DNA of 64,000 nucleotides from Branchiostoma lanceolatum (taxonomy: Eukaryota; Chordata; Leptocardii; Amphioxiformes; Branchiostomatidae). The number at the start of each line of letters is the position of its first letter. Position 1 is the stretch's first letter. Shown piece by piece: positions 47,001-57,276 of the stretch. The stretch lies in contig NC_089723.1 of the NCBI RefSeq assembly GCF_035083965.1, forward strand, positions 3,348,001-3,412,000. The letters run 5' to 3'. Made by a program: the position numbers and the translations under genes. A model generated the notes under the pieces. The model worked only from the letters and a program-made list of their open reading frames with translations. It was not told the origin of the DNA and made no database searches.

Positions 47001-50000
47001 CCTGTCTGGCTCAAACTGCCGGAAGGAAAAATTGGTGAGTAGCAAATTATTGTGCAATAAATAATAACTGGCTTCAGACCCTGACCCTGTCTCTGTATCT
47101 ATATACCGTACTATTAGATGGTATAACCGCCATTTGGCATAACACCTGGGCTAATACTGCTATGTGGCCTTTCAAGTCCCACAAGTAGCAGCACTGAGAT
47201 GTATGAAAATGCTGCATTCAGTGCATTGTGTATATTGGGGATTGCTGTAACACACACATAGAGGCACATGCACATACACATACTCACGCCTGTATATTCA
47301 ACACACACACTCACACATACACTTGCTGGCACACACACACACGTACATGTACATGCACATACATGTACACTCAAACAAACAAACAAACCCACACACACAC
47401 ACGCATGTACATGTACGCACCAAATTTTTGACACCAGCAAAAGCCATGATATTTGTTTAAAAAGTACATTTTTTGTCCTGACCACTTTAACAATTGCTGT
47501 TTTGTTTATGTTGCAGGCTCAGACCCAGAGAAACCAGTTGAACGATACTATGGTAAGTGAAGAGTTTCTTTTCCATTTAATTTCCGTAGGTCAGAAAATA
47601 TCCACATCTTTTATTAAACAGAGTTAGAAGACTGTATTTTCAGGTTCTGATCACATTTGACTTGATAGGTTTGTGTCAAAATATCTCATACTGTGTACAA
47701 GCGTCGAGTTTGTTTCAAATTATGTTTATTCAGAGTGGTTTGCAGCAAACGTAATTTGTATCAAATGTAGGTTTTGTATTAATCATGGCTTTATTTCAAA
47801 TGTTGCTTTGTTTCAATATAAAGTTTGTATGAAAAAGTGAGTTTGTATCAAAATGTTAGTTTGTATCCATTGTGATTAAATTTTATATCCAACATGGTTT
47901 GTATCAAATATGATTTACATCAAACATCATGTTTTGTCAATTACATGGTTTGTATCGAAAATTGTTTGTAACAAACATGAGTTTGTATCAAACATAAGTT
48001 TTATCAAACGTGAGTTTGTGTCAAACGTGAGTTTGTGTCAAACGTGAGTTTGTGTCAAACGTGAGTTTGTGTCAAACGTGAGTTTGTGTCAAACGTGAGT
48101 TTGTGTCAATCGTGAGTTTGTGTCAAACGTGAGTTTGTATCAAACGTGAGTTTGTATCAAACGTGAGTTTGTATCAAACGTGAGTTTGTATCAAACATGA
48201 TTTGTATCAAACATGAGTTTGTATCAAACATGATTTGTATCAAACATGAGTTTGTATCAAACATGAGTTTGTATCAAACATGATTTGTATCAAATATGAT
48301 TTGTAGCAAACGTGAGTTTGTAGCAAACGTGAGTTTGTAGCAAACGTGAGTTTGTAGCAAACGTGAGTTTGTAGCAAACATAAGTTTGTATCAAATGTGA
48401 GTTTGTATCAAACATGGTTTGTCACCTGGTTGTTTTTACAGCTACAGACAAGGTTGCCCTCGTCATCGGCAACCAGTTCTACCGTAACCAGGACAACCTG
48501 GAGGCCTCCATCAACGACGCCTACACCTTGTCCAACATCTTAAGGAATGAGCTGGACTTTAAGGTGGTGGCCCTGACTAACCTGGATCTGCAAGACATGA
48601 CGAACGCCGTGCAGGCCTTCTGTGAGCTGCTGGATGAAGGGGTTTATGGTAAGTCAAATGAACAGTATAATATAGCTCTAAGAGTAGATTCATTCCTCAG
48701 CTAACCGACATCTTTCGCACCGCAGTCATCCCTAATGGACTTGTACAGGCTTGGTCATACACACACAGTCATACATGTAGCCTGGAGTCCAGCCTTGTTA
48801 GCTTTGGCCCGCTCCCACGGTCCGCTAGCCACCATCTTAGCGGACCTTGGGAGCGGGCCAAAGCTTAGGCTGGACTCTAGGCTAACAGAGTCAGGCATAT
48901 AGTGCACATTTCTCAGAAATCTAAGATTCTAATATGTGCTATAATATTTACGTTATGGTATTCTGTGACCTGGTCAGAAATGAACAACTATCACCCCTAT
49001 GTTACAGGTGTGTTCTACTATGGCGGCCATGGCTATGAGAACAGGGGACAACAGTTCATGATGCCGGTTGACGTGCCAGCGACGTACCGGGCGTCCGACT
49101 GCGTGTGCGCCCAGATGGTGCTGAAGAAAATGCAGGAGAAAAGCACAGGCCTCAACCTGCTGCTGCTGGACATGTGTAGGATGAGGTATCGTTCGTTCGT
49201 TCGTTCGTTCAGGCCCTTCTAGTGCCAAGTGGCACATTTATATACTATTTTTTTAGGGCAGTAAATTTTCCTAGGCACAGGCCTCAACCTACTGCTGCTG
49301 GACATGTGTAGGATGAGGTATCGTATATTCGTTTATTCATTTATTTGTTTGGACCCTTGTAGTGTCTAGTTACACAAATGGCAGTAAGTTTCCTAAGGTC
49401 AAGTTTAAAACTCCTTGGTAGCAGGGTGTATTGGTACATGGAGCAGGTTGCCATAACCCTTCCCTTTAACGTGCTCGAGGCACCTCCTCAAACAGGGGAC
49501 CCCCATTTTACTACAGAGGTTTTTACGTCCCTTTCAAAAGACGGGCACTGCTCCAACCTGAATGAGCAACTGATTGGAACCAGGAGCTCAACTGTACATG
49601 TGAGGGTGCTTTAACCAGTTGAGCCACAGGGATATCCACGGTTGAAACAATACTGTAGCACAAAAACACATGTTTGCAGAGTCAGGATTTCAAAGTGGAG
49701 AGAGATTGCGAAATGAACCCACCATGAACATTTCTAGATTTCCAGTGACATTACGTTTGTTAATAATAGACATCCAGGTCACGTGAAAGAAGATCCAGTA
49801 ATAAATAATCCTGACCAGTAGTAAAGTCGACTCAATTTTATTATTCTTTCAGTAACATTGTTCTTCTGTGTCCACAGGAATAAGGACATCCACGGTTGAA
49901 ACAATAATGTAGCACATAAACACATGTTTGCAGAGTCAGGATTTTAAAGTGGAGAGAGATTGCGAAATGTAACTACCGTGTGCATTTCTAGATTTCCAGG

Positions 50001-53000
50001 TTTTTTATTTTTTTAAATTTTATTGGAATTGCAACGGTGCAATACATGTGGGACACAGGCAGCTATTGCTGATGTCGTGACCCACACACATAATGTAGCC
50101 GTTTTTTACACTTGGCTGGAGTGGGGAAAGTCATGTAAAGTGCCTTTTTCCCATGGCAAGTACACAAGATCGGTGGCGTCAGGGGATTCGAACCCGGGAC
50201 CTTTGGGTTCTGGGCCGAAAACCCTGCCGTTACGCCACACGACCCCACTAAACAGTAACATTGTGCTTCTGTGTCCACAGGAACAAGGACTGCTCCCTGC
50301 CTCCCTCTGAAGACTGGGACATCGACAGGCCGAGGGGGAACGTGGTGTTCGGCTTCGCTACGTAAGTCTGGATCATGTTTCTGAATTTGACATATTTCAG
50401 CACTTGTTACGGCCTTTATGTATTGAGAAAAGTTTACTAACTATCACTAATAAAGAGAAAGCGTGGTGTTTTGCTTCGGATTCTATGGCCCGAGATATAA
50501 TACATTGGCTTTACCTAGAAACATATGACCAGATAGGTCACATTTATTCTATCTAAAAATGTTTTATTTGGTTAAGTCACACATCTGGGACCTTCCTATG
50601 TTCCCTACCACTCCCTAACCAAGGTCAGTGCTCATTTAAGAGCAGCCTGGAATCCATCATATTCCAGCTCCAGTTCATTCCTCTGATCACATCTAAGAAG
50701 AATGAGACTTTCTCCACTTTGACTTGTCAGAATTCAGTCGGCTGGTGCAGATTATTGTTAATTAAGAAGTAGTTAAGGCAACCTTGCCAACCAACTCACA
50801 ATCACAACTCACAACTAAATCCCACCATGGTCTGGAGAGGGTCAGAAGTCAATGGTCAGCTGTATGCTACCATCTAGAAAAAAATTCAACCTTGAAGTCT
50901 GCTTTTCTCCTGTACAGTTGCTCCAACGCAGAGGCGTTTGAAGTACAAGGAGAAAGAAACGGGATCTTCATGTCGTACCTTAAGAGACACATCACCCAGC
51001 CGCTGCGAGTCACTCACATGCTGGAGCAGGTACAGCAAGGTATGTTTGTTTGTTTGTTTGTTTTGTATACAAAAAGGTATCATGCTTGAAATGTATTACC
51101 TGATGTCTGAGGGTTTGCGCAAAATTGTTTTGTTGTATCTTGGTGTGCGGCCTGACCAGCGTTAACCCCCTGGACAGAGCTGCATGGAAGAGGGGTGTGA
51201 CGACTAGCCGGCTGCTGCCCACCCCTGTGTCAGGGACCCCGGCAGCAGTTTAATCAAAATACCGGATACTACTACTATACTACATATCTTTCATACTATA
51301 TTACAAAATATTTGATAATTAAGTACACAGAACTTTGTACATCATCATAGATTTGGAGTAGAGTGGAATTCGTTACCACCATGTACTGTAAGAACACCTT
51401 CACTAGATAGCTTTAAACAATGCTTGCAGGTAGATGTGCAACTAGGTTTAGTGTGATAGGTTGTTCAATCTAATATAACCAGCTGTTGCTGTATCTCATG
51501 CCTGTAGAACTGGACGTATTACTCTAAATTGCAGTTACAAATAACGTAAGATGTTGTAAAAATGACCACTGTCTTTCCTTAAAGTTCTTAAGCAGAACTG
51601 GAAAACTTCAGTCCTGATGTTTCGATATTGTACTAAAAAAACTCAACAAATCAAACAACTGAAACTTTCACTCATCACAATTAAATTAGATTTGTATACA
51701 TCAACTGAAGTTATGTTGTATTTAACATAATTATGACTTTGTTGCAGGTGTTGGACAGGATCCGCAGGCGTCCCACGTCCAGTTCCCGCAGATCGTGTCG
51801 TGCCTGCGCGAGGAGAGGACGTTACGGGACCCAATCAGCTTCCAGGGACACACGCAGGAGTTCCGCGTACGGAACCAGAGATGGGCTGCGGCGCACGGTA
51901 CGTCCTTTGTTCCATTATCGTTTATTACACGTAAAAAGTTGTAATGCAAGTTAGTAGCCAAGGGATGTGAAATGAGTGAGGCGCAGATGTAACTCAAATC
52001 TAATGGCTTTTTAGCTTAAGGCTAGTGGACATCATTGAGAGGTCACAGGTTTTATTACAAGCATTCCTGGTTAGACTGTTAGTTGTGTTTTTGGGAAAGG
52101 CACTTAACACAGCTTTCCTCACTCCACCCAGGTGTAAAAATGTGTACCTGACTTTGGTTGGTACAATGTGAAAGGAGATGGAAGGAGAGGGATGGGATTT
52201 GCCTTTCAATACCATGCCCTAGACACAGTGGATAACAACCAATTGTCCCTATACAGGTTCAAAAGTCTATGGGACTACCTAAAGTTTGCCTTTTTTAACC
52301 TACTGTACTGACATGGTAAAGGAGTTACAGTTTGCGACCTAGGGATCCTGTGAGGACTCGGCATCTACAAACAGTATCAAATTAATTCCCGCATTATTTG
52401 TAGAAAGGAACTAACTCAGGTCGCAAACTGTACTCCTTTAGTGGACTAACTCCTCTGGCAGGTTATCCGTCTATTTGGCCAATTTCTAAATATTTTTCCA
52501 GCGGCCTGTGAAGCCTGGTAGAGGCTAACGTTTGCCCCAGGGTTTGCCCCTAAGTAAATACTAAGTGATGTATTGATTGCCTGGATATCTGACTCTGATA
52601 ATTAAACTTTCACTTTGTCTCCTCAGAGCTCCCGGAGGCTATCAACATCTGTTTCCAGAGCTGTGGGGTTCACGTCAAGCTCGGTTTCTTTGCCGAGTTC
52701 TCCAACGTCATGGTCATGTATCTGACTGTACTGGACCTGGGGAAGACTCAGCAATGTCTCCCGTCTTTAAGGGACTTTCCACCGGTATACTATAGGCTGC
52801 TTTGTATGCCTTCTATATAGAATAATTTGATAATTCATGTTAAGCTCGGTTTCTTTGCCGAGTTCTCCAACGTCATGGTCATGTATCTGACTGTACTGGA
52901 CCTGGGGAAGACTCAGCAATGTCTCCCGTCTTTAAGGGACTTTCCACCGGTATACTATAGGCTGCTTTGTATGCCTTCTATATAGAATAATTTGATAATT

Positions 53001-54844
53001 CATGTTAAGCTCGGTTTCTTTGCCGAGTTCTCCAACGTCATGGTCATGTATCTGACTGTACTGGACATAGGCAAGACACAGCAATGTCTCCCGTCTTTAA
53101 GGGACTTCCCTCCAGTAGGTTGCTTTGTATGCCTTCAATGATAGAAAAAGCATGGACAATTTTATCTAACAGTTACTGATTTTCCAGAACATGAGTGTTC
53201 AGGAAGTTAATGGTATCTTTTGTATTTGATGTCTGTTTTATTTCTATTAGATGAACTAAATGTATGTGAACAGCTTAAAGAAATTATAATGTAACTTTTC
53301 TCTCTTTTTTTGCAGGGGGTTGAAAATGATGTCAAGTTCTCAAACAAGGACAAAGTTGAGGTATGTACCGGTATTTGACTGCAATGTGATAGTGGAATAT
53401 TTTTAACAGTAAATAATTGTGTGGTGTATAAAAATGGGAGATCACATGGATTTTATCCAGAGGTTTTTCCTCGTTTTATTGCCCCAACGTTTGTATAAGA
53501 TTTATGTAGAATAAATTCTTCTTTTTCCAGGACATAGGGTTTATTTCATAGTTGTTGCAATTGTAATGAGTCTCCTTTGTTTAGTTACATAGATTTCACC
53601 CCACTTTCCTTTAGATTTTAGATATTATTACACTACTGCAAATGCATTTCAGTTCGCACGGTTTTTATTTTGGGGTAGGGAGAAAATGGTGTGTTCGCGG
53701 TGGTTTTAATTGTTGCCATTGTGCAGCGTCACATGAATTTTATGCCTCTTCACTAGTCAAGTTTTTTGCAAAACAAGCGCAGCAGCAAACTTGTAATTCT
53801 ACTTTTTGTCCCTCACTCCAGGACATAGGCTGCTGCAGCAACATCCTGACTCACTTCCCAAACCCACCGAAGGACCCGCACTGCGTCTTCACTCGAGTCA
53901 TGGACATACAGAAGATCAGGGTTAGTATGCCTGCTGTTGTGTTCTGTTGCTTTCTTTCATACAAATCTTTTACTTATACTGCAGAGTGGTTGTGGTGTGG
54001 AGTTCTAAACATTGGTGTGTTGGCTACTGGTAGTGGTTGTACTCCATCGTACGTAGAGGACCCTGAGCCATCGGACCCATTTAAAAGAAAATTGTATGAT
54101 GACATGGATACATGGATATGACAGAAGAAAACTAATAATTGTGCACTTACCAAGTTTATGAGTTACTGTTTCGTTGACATGAATTCTTAGCATTCAGATG
54201 ATAGGTGATGAGGATGCAGCACTATGCAACCAACATAAGCTGCTATATAACCTACCGGTACCTACCTAGTCCCTTGACCTCCGGGTCGTTGGGAGTGAAT
54301 TTAAGAGTAAGAGACTCATAACCAATTACAATTAAATACCTCCAGGTCAACAACCTGTCATTTTAGTATTTTATATGGATTGTGATTTTATCAGTGTAAT
54401 AGTTTGCACACGCAATTCAGCCAGTGGCTGTGACTGTCACAATATTGTATTAAATATAATTCGTATTGTTTGTGCTTGTGAATGAATAAACCATTAAAAA
54501 AAAAGATTGCTATTTGCTCTTTCCAGGGAAACAACCTAGAGCTGTCCCTGTTCCTGGAGTACAGCATTGACGGGAAGCAGCTTCAGGAGAGCCACCCCAT
54601 CCTCATCCCCAAACCCCTCGTCTCCAAGATGCCCATCTGGCAGAACCCCCTCCCACCACGCCCCCTTCCCCAGCACCTGTACCCCGAAGCAGGCTTTGCC
54701 AACCCCTCCTTCCAACAGTACCCCCCTCAGCAGTACCCCCCTCAGTATTACCCCCCTCCAGAGTTCCAGCTGGGACCCAGGATCGCAAGGGAGTCGGAGT
54801 ATGACTTTGATGACAAGTTAGGTGATCTGAACCTTAACACGTAG
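41043..54844 (+). CDS. MALT1: MALT1 paracaspase
   Basis: Nineteen exons join in phase to 856 residues: 41043-41191, 41849-42018, 42514-42712, 43166-43254, 44194-44366, 44963-45059, 45645-45677, 46190-46321, 46900-47034, 47517-47552, 48442-48648, 49008-49185, 50281-50361, 50918-51039, 51748-51897, 52627-52784, 53316-53360, 53822-53920 and 54527-54844. MALT1 is the protease and scaffold of the CARD-BCL10-MALT1 complex in NF-kB signalling. Order: death domain (1-106, ...GKTVRQLISYLEKLQ); Ig1 (about 107-202), Ig2 (203-292) and Ig3 (304-392), each with Cys...YQWY...C; caspase-like domain from 405 (DKVALVIGNQFYRN), catalytic His481 in YYGGHGYEN and Cys530 in LLLDMCR, then CSNAEAFE; Ig-like tail domain (GFFAEFSNVMVMYLTVL); Pro/Tyr-rich C-terminus. 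The 49-residue His-Cys spacing equals that of human MALT1. Human MALT1 has two Ig domains before the caspase; this one has three. The activity residues look intact. Confidence 0.95.
41251..41795 (+). mobile_element. SINE in MALT1 intron 1, interrupted by a foldback element
   Basis: 'gtggcgtcgtgttggggtag' at about 41257 and, after the insertion, 'tgtttggcctaggacccaga', 'ggtcctgggtttgattcccc' and 'gttgtgcccttgggaaagg' reproduce the SINE at 36728. The 3' part (41640-41790) carries 'cgtccctcggataggaagtt' and 'aagaacccatctgttatcg', also seen near 1793-1900. Confidence 0.75.
41279..41512. mobile_element. 234-bp foldback MITE inserted in the SINE, 9-bp target duplication
   Basis: Ends are 'taccctgggagaccagacac' and its complement. 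The inside is a second palindrome ('ccaccctcccgctgcccccg' against 'cgggggcagcgggagggtg'; 'ccactctccgctgtaaaccc' against 'gggtttatagcggagagtgg'). The flanks are the exact 9-bp repeat gggtagcag (41270-41278 and 41513-41521). Removing one flank and the element leaves a SINE like the one at 36728. 8-9 bp duplications occur with hAT and Mutator-type elements; the superfamily is not decided. Confidence 0.88.
42165..42490. repeat. Polypurine tract, (GAAA)n-like, 300 bp
   Basis: An almost pure A/G run on the plus strand ending about 25 bp before the acceptor of MALT1 exon 3. The open poly-Lys/Glu and poly-Phe/Ser frames are artefacts. Confidence 0.95.
44430..44715 (+). mobile_element. tRNA-like SINE head followed by decayed MITE-like sequence
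   Basis: 'gcgcagtccagtggttagag' (A-box-like) and 'cccgggtttgatccctgctg' (B-box-like) lie about 35 bp apart, as in tRNA genes. The following 'ttcacggtgaaag' and 'tttcactgtgatgat' motifs form weak inverted repeats up to 44715. Confidence 0.45.
44791..44930. repeat. Two truncated tandem copies of MALT1 exon 6
   Basis: 44791-44848 and 44871-44929 repeat the acceptor and first roughly 40 bases of exon 44963-45059 ('gattccagtatgagcaggcg', 'gtgtacacctgtc') and then continue 'ttgatgaattgattgattg'. The nearer copy keeps a good acceptor, but reading from it meets TGA after about 20 codons. Confidence 0.9.
45155..45432 (+). mobile_element. tRNA-derived SINE with (CAAA)n tail
   Basis: The head 'catagctcagctggtgagca' is a clear A-box-like stretch. 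The body includes 'gggtcccatgttcaaggcgg' and 'ccactaggcactacaaaggt', and the tail is 'aacaaacaaacaaacaaa'. Related copies lie at 26330-26530 (+), 49340-49640 (-) and 58735-59000 (-). Confidence 0.75.
45776..46110 (+). mobile_element. Dispersed SINE-like repeat
   Basis: 'cctcaattgaggtgaag', 'tgcaatgcggcttcgctatg', 'cccctactcttctcgataag' and 'tgtgttgggttcttttacgt' are the complement of 32290-32490. The 3' part resembles a degraded tRNA region ('gatcgaactcaggccc'). Confidence 0.6.
47740..48425. repeat. 17-bp minisatellite, about 40 copies
   Basis: The unit is 'gtttgtgtcaaacgtga' with variants ('gtttgtatcaaacatga', 'gtttgtagcaaacgtga'). It degrades toward the 5' side and ends about 15 bp before the acceptor of the first caspase exon. 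Runs of identical variants show local amplification of sub-blocks. Confidence 0.92.
48778..48884. mobile_element. 107-bp perfect-end palindromic element
   Basis: 'tagcctggagtccagcctt' mirrors 'aggctggactctaggcta', and 'ggcccgctcccacggtccgct' (split by the centre) mirrors 'agcggaccttgggagcgggcc'. It is a compact foldback element without visible coding content in intron 11 of MALT1. Confidence 0.8.
49265..49325. repeat. Truncated tandem copy of MALT1 exon 12 donor half
   Basis: 'cacaggcctcaacctactgc' through 'ctggacatgtgtaggatgag' and the donor 'gtatcgt' repeat the last roughly 45 bases of exon 49008-49185. It encodes the catalytic-Cys segment LLLDMCRMR but has no acceptor of its own. Confidence 0.9.
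49340..49640 (-). mobile_element. SINE, inverted copy
   Basis: The complement contains 'ccctgtggctcaactggtta' (A-box-like head) and 'gggtcccctgtttgaggagg'. It matches the family at 45155-45432. Confidence 0.65.
49630..49999. repeat. Direct repeat containing a copy of the MALT1 exon 13 acceptor edge
   Basis: 49632-49755 and 49870-49999 both contain 'atccacggttgaaacaata', 'cacatgtttgcagagtcagg' and 'catttctagatttccag'. Just before the second copy, 49851-49890 ('cagtaacattgttcttctgt' then 'gtccacaggaataaggac') repeats the acceptor and first bases of exon 50281-50361. Confidence 0.82.
50130..50255 (-). mobile_element. SINE head, inverted ('gtggcgt' family)
   Basis: The complement reads 'gggtcgtgtggcgtaacggc' ... 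'aacccaaaggtcccgggttcg' (B-box-like). It matches the head of the SINE at 36728. It ends about 25 bp before the acceptor of exon 13. Confidence 0.6.
51090..51560 (+). mobile_element. Two LINE ORF2 tail fragments
   Basis: At 51160-51245 the frame reads NPLDRAAWKRGV...LLPTPVSGTPAAV; at 51345-51465 it reads VEWNSLPPCTVRTPSLDSF. Both resemble C-terminal ends of non-LTR reverse transcriptases. They lie in MALT1 intron 14. Confidence 0.6.
52065..52300 (+). mobile_element. SINE body fragment
   Basis: 'gttgtgtttttgggaaaggc', 'tcactccacccaggtgtaaa' and 'gtctatgggactacctaaag' match the 3' two thirds of the SINE at 36728. The tRNA head is lost. Confidence 0.65.
52680..53120. repeat. 165-bp tandem triplication of the end of MALT1 exon 16
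   Basis: Units begin 'ctcggtttctttgccgagtt' at 52680, 52845 and 53010. Units 1 and 2 look identical along their length, so the event is recent (or an assembly effect); unit 3 is diverged (ggacataggcaagacaca). Each carries the exon sequence for the GFFAEFSNVMVMYLTVL segment plus a donor region, but copies 2 and 3 lack the true acceptor and first 53 exon bases. Confidence 0.9.
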
Positions 54845-54847
54845 GGT

Positions 54848-54997
54848 GCCAACCCCTCCTTCCAGCAGTACCCCCCTCAGCAGTACCCCCCTCAATATTA
54901 CCCCCCTCCGGAGTTCCAGTTGGGACCAAGGATCGCAAGGGAGTCAGAGTACGACTTTGATGACAAGTTAGGTGATCTGAACCTTAACACGTAGGGA
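54848..54997. repeat. 150-bp tandem copy of the MALT1 coding end, in the 3' UTR
   Basis: Repeats 54698-54847, including the Pro/Tyr-rich segment, the FDDKLGDLNLNT end and the stop codon. The unit is exactly 50 codons and in frame, but translation stops at the first TAG (54842-54844). Confidence 0.9.
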
Positions 54998-55792
54998 GCA
55001 ATTGCTGTGTTTTCTATGATTAGCAATGTTTTTACGCCACGGTCACGTTCGTTGTAGGACATTCTTAGTTAGCCTCTACCAGGCTCCGCGGGATGGCTGG
55101 AAAAATAGTAGAAATTGGCCTAATAGAGTGAATAGTGTGCCAAGGGAGTTAGCTACGGAGAGAGTCCATCGAAATGGAACCTTACTGTATAGCGGACCTA
55201 ACCTGTATAGCGAAGTACCGCGGCTGATTTCTACCATTTTCCCAACGATAGGACGGAGCCTGTAGAGGCTAATTCTTAGTCTCTAATAGGCTTCACAGGT
55301 CACTGGAAAGGGTAGAAATTGGCAAAATAGACAGATAATCTACTAGTATGTAGATAGGATATAGGAGAACTAGTAAACTGGCCAGGGAGTTTGTTTTGCG
55401 AACTTGCTGAGAACCAAGAAAGTAGATTGGTTTTTTGACTTATGTGACGTTGTGTACAAATGTATATTCCAACTGATGAAAAGACATGCTGTATGAAAAA
55501 TTATGGATAAATTGTATCAGTGAAAGGAAGTTAAAACTTATGGCAATTGTGAATGATGTCAGAATCCTTACTTTAAAATGTGAAACAATTTTTTAATATA
55601 ACCAGTCGTGCCTTCAGAGATTTAAGATTTTCCTGTAGCCAAGAAGCTTTTTTTGTGGTTTTAGAGGATATTTTATCAGTCATTTATCATAAGTCTTGTA
55701 TCATAAGTCTTGCTACCCATACTGTTCTTAATGTGAAACATGTACAATGTAGGATAATAATAAGATTTTAAAAATTATGCAATGCTACATGT

Positions 55793-55798
55793 AATAAA
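55793..55798 (+). terminator. Candidate polyadenylation signal of MALT1
   Basis: AATAAA about 950 bp after the stop codon in an AT-rich stretch ('gtaataaattttgtacatg'). Position is plausible; no transcript data. Confidence 0.4.
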
Positions 55799-56860
55799 TT
55801 TTGTACATGTAGGTGAAAGAAAGATGAATACTTTGTACCAATTGTTACAACCATTTAAGGCACAAGGTGTCTGAATTTTAATGTTGATGGTTTCTATATA
55901 CATGTACATGTACATTTAATGATACACAATGTACACAAGATAGCAGTTATTCAAGCAACTGGATGCGCTTTGACTGTTTTCCAAATCTATCTGATCTTGT
56001 GTATCTTATAACTGGGATGTCTAACCTTCATCAACATACATTTAGTAGTAAGTTTATTTGGACCAAATGCTTGGTATTAGAAAACCAACCAGACGCATGT
56101 TTCTGAAACTGACGTGTTTAACCTAATGACCATTTACACCAGTTGAAAAAGACATTTTTAGTTAGAGCTTCCATTTACATGGAAAATAAATTCATAGATA
56201 ATTTTTGAACCATTGTCTTGATCATTTCACCATGTGTAGTCACACTAAAATTTAGATTTATTTCTGAGTTTATTTTCAGCTCCAGTACCATTTGTATTGG
56301 CAATCTTAATTTATGAAAACAAAATTACTGGAAAGAAGTCTTTGTTAGCAATAACATAATATTTCTAAAACAGCTTACAAGCTTGTGCAAGGTAACTGCT
56401 ACTTTTAAGCTTAAAAATATATGTACCAGCAGGGCATGTATGCATTCAAAAGAAATACATATTTCAATGCAATTAACTGTCTTCCATAGATCTGGATCAA
56501 AAAATCATTCAATTTTACTGAATACAAGTGTAGTTGATTTTATGTCATCAAACTGTTAATACATAATTTTAGATCTTCAACCTGTACACCTTTACGTCAA
56601 GCTACCTAAAAATGTACATCCCTATCCCAATGTTGCATAATAGAAAGATTGGATATTTCCGCAAAATGAAATGTTTAAGTTATCAATTCTATCATGTAAA
56701 ATTGCACTTTGCCATATTCTCTCACTATTACTATTTACACCATAAATTATCTGTTAATTTTCCAAATAAGTCACACTCCCAGCAGATTTGAAAGCACATG
56801 CTTGAGTACAAAAATAGTTTTTTAAAGCAGCATCTCAAAACATGGCATCCCGGGTACTAA

Positions 56861-57018
56861 GTAGCCTCCTTTGCAAACTTCTAGGAATACAGCGTTTATT
56901 ATGGTATAGCTCTCCCCCAGCAGTAGATAGAGAACTTGTCTTATGTACAAAATCGTGAATCAGCGCTAGCACTGCCACTCCCAAAATAAACGCCAAAGAA
57001 GTCTGCAAAGGAGACTAC
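56861..57018. mobile_element. Decayed foldback element, relative of 20207-20450
   Basis: Ends 'gtagcctcctttgcaaactt' and complement of 'aagtctgcaaaggagactac'; subterminal 'cagcgttta'/'aaacgcc' is also mirrored. Both end motifs match the element at 20207. Confidence 0.65.
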
Positions 57019-57276
57019 ATACCAGGTATATCTGGAGACAACAGTCTGTCTGGAAAGAGCTCTTTGCAATTCTCAGCTTAATAGAATTGAAGAAGAAAAA
57101 ATTGCTATTCTGACATAGTCCCAGGAGAACGTTAGAAATTTTTAAACCTCATCTTTTTACACCTGTATACTATACACCTGTACAAAATACTCCTCTACCC
57201 CTACAATAATGATATAAAAACTCCATGGTCCCTCAGTCAGATCTGACATATTGGCAGAATACTGTCACAATAAATC

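Larger units (their letters stand above)
55000..57276. other. Convergent intergenic region between MALT1 and the JmjC gene
   Basis: Includes the MALT1 3' UTR. Dispersed foldback half at 55944-56045 and MITE at 56861-57018. 'tttatt' (minus-strand AATAAA) near 56893 is a possible signal for the JmjC gene. No exon is recognisable. Confidence 0.45.

Noticed and set aside
47740..48425. CRISPR-like short repeats
   Set aside because: The 17-bp units follow directly on one another without spacers; it is a minisatellite.
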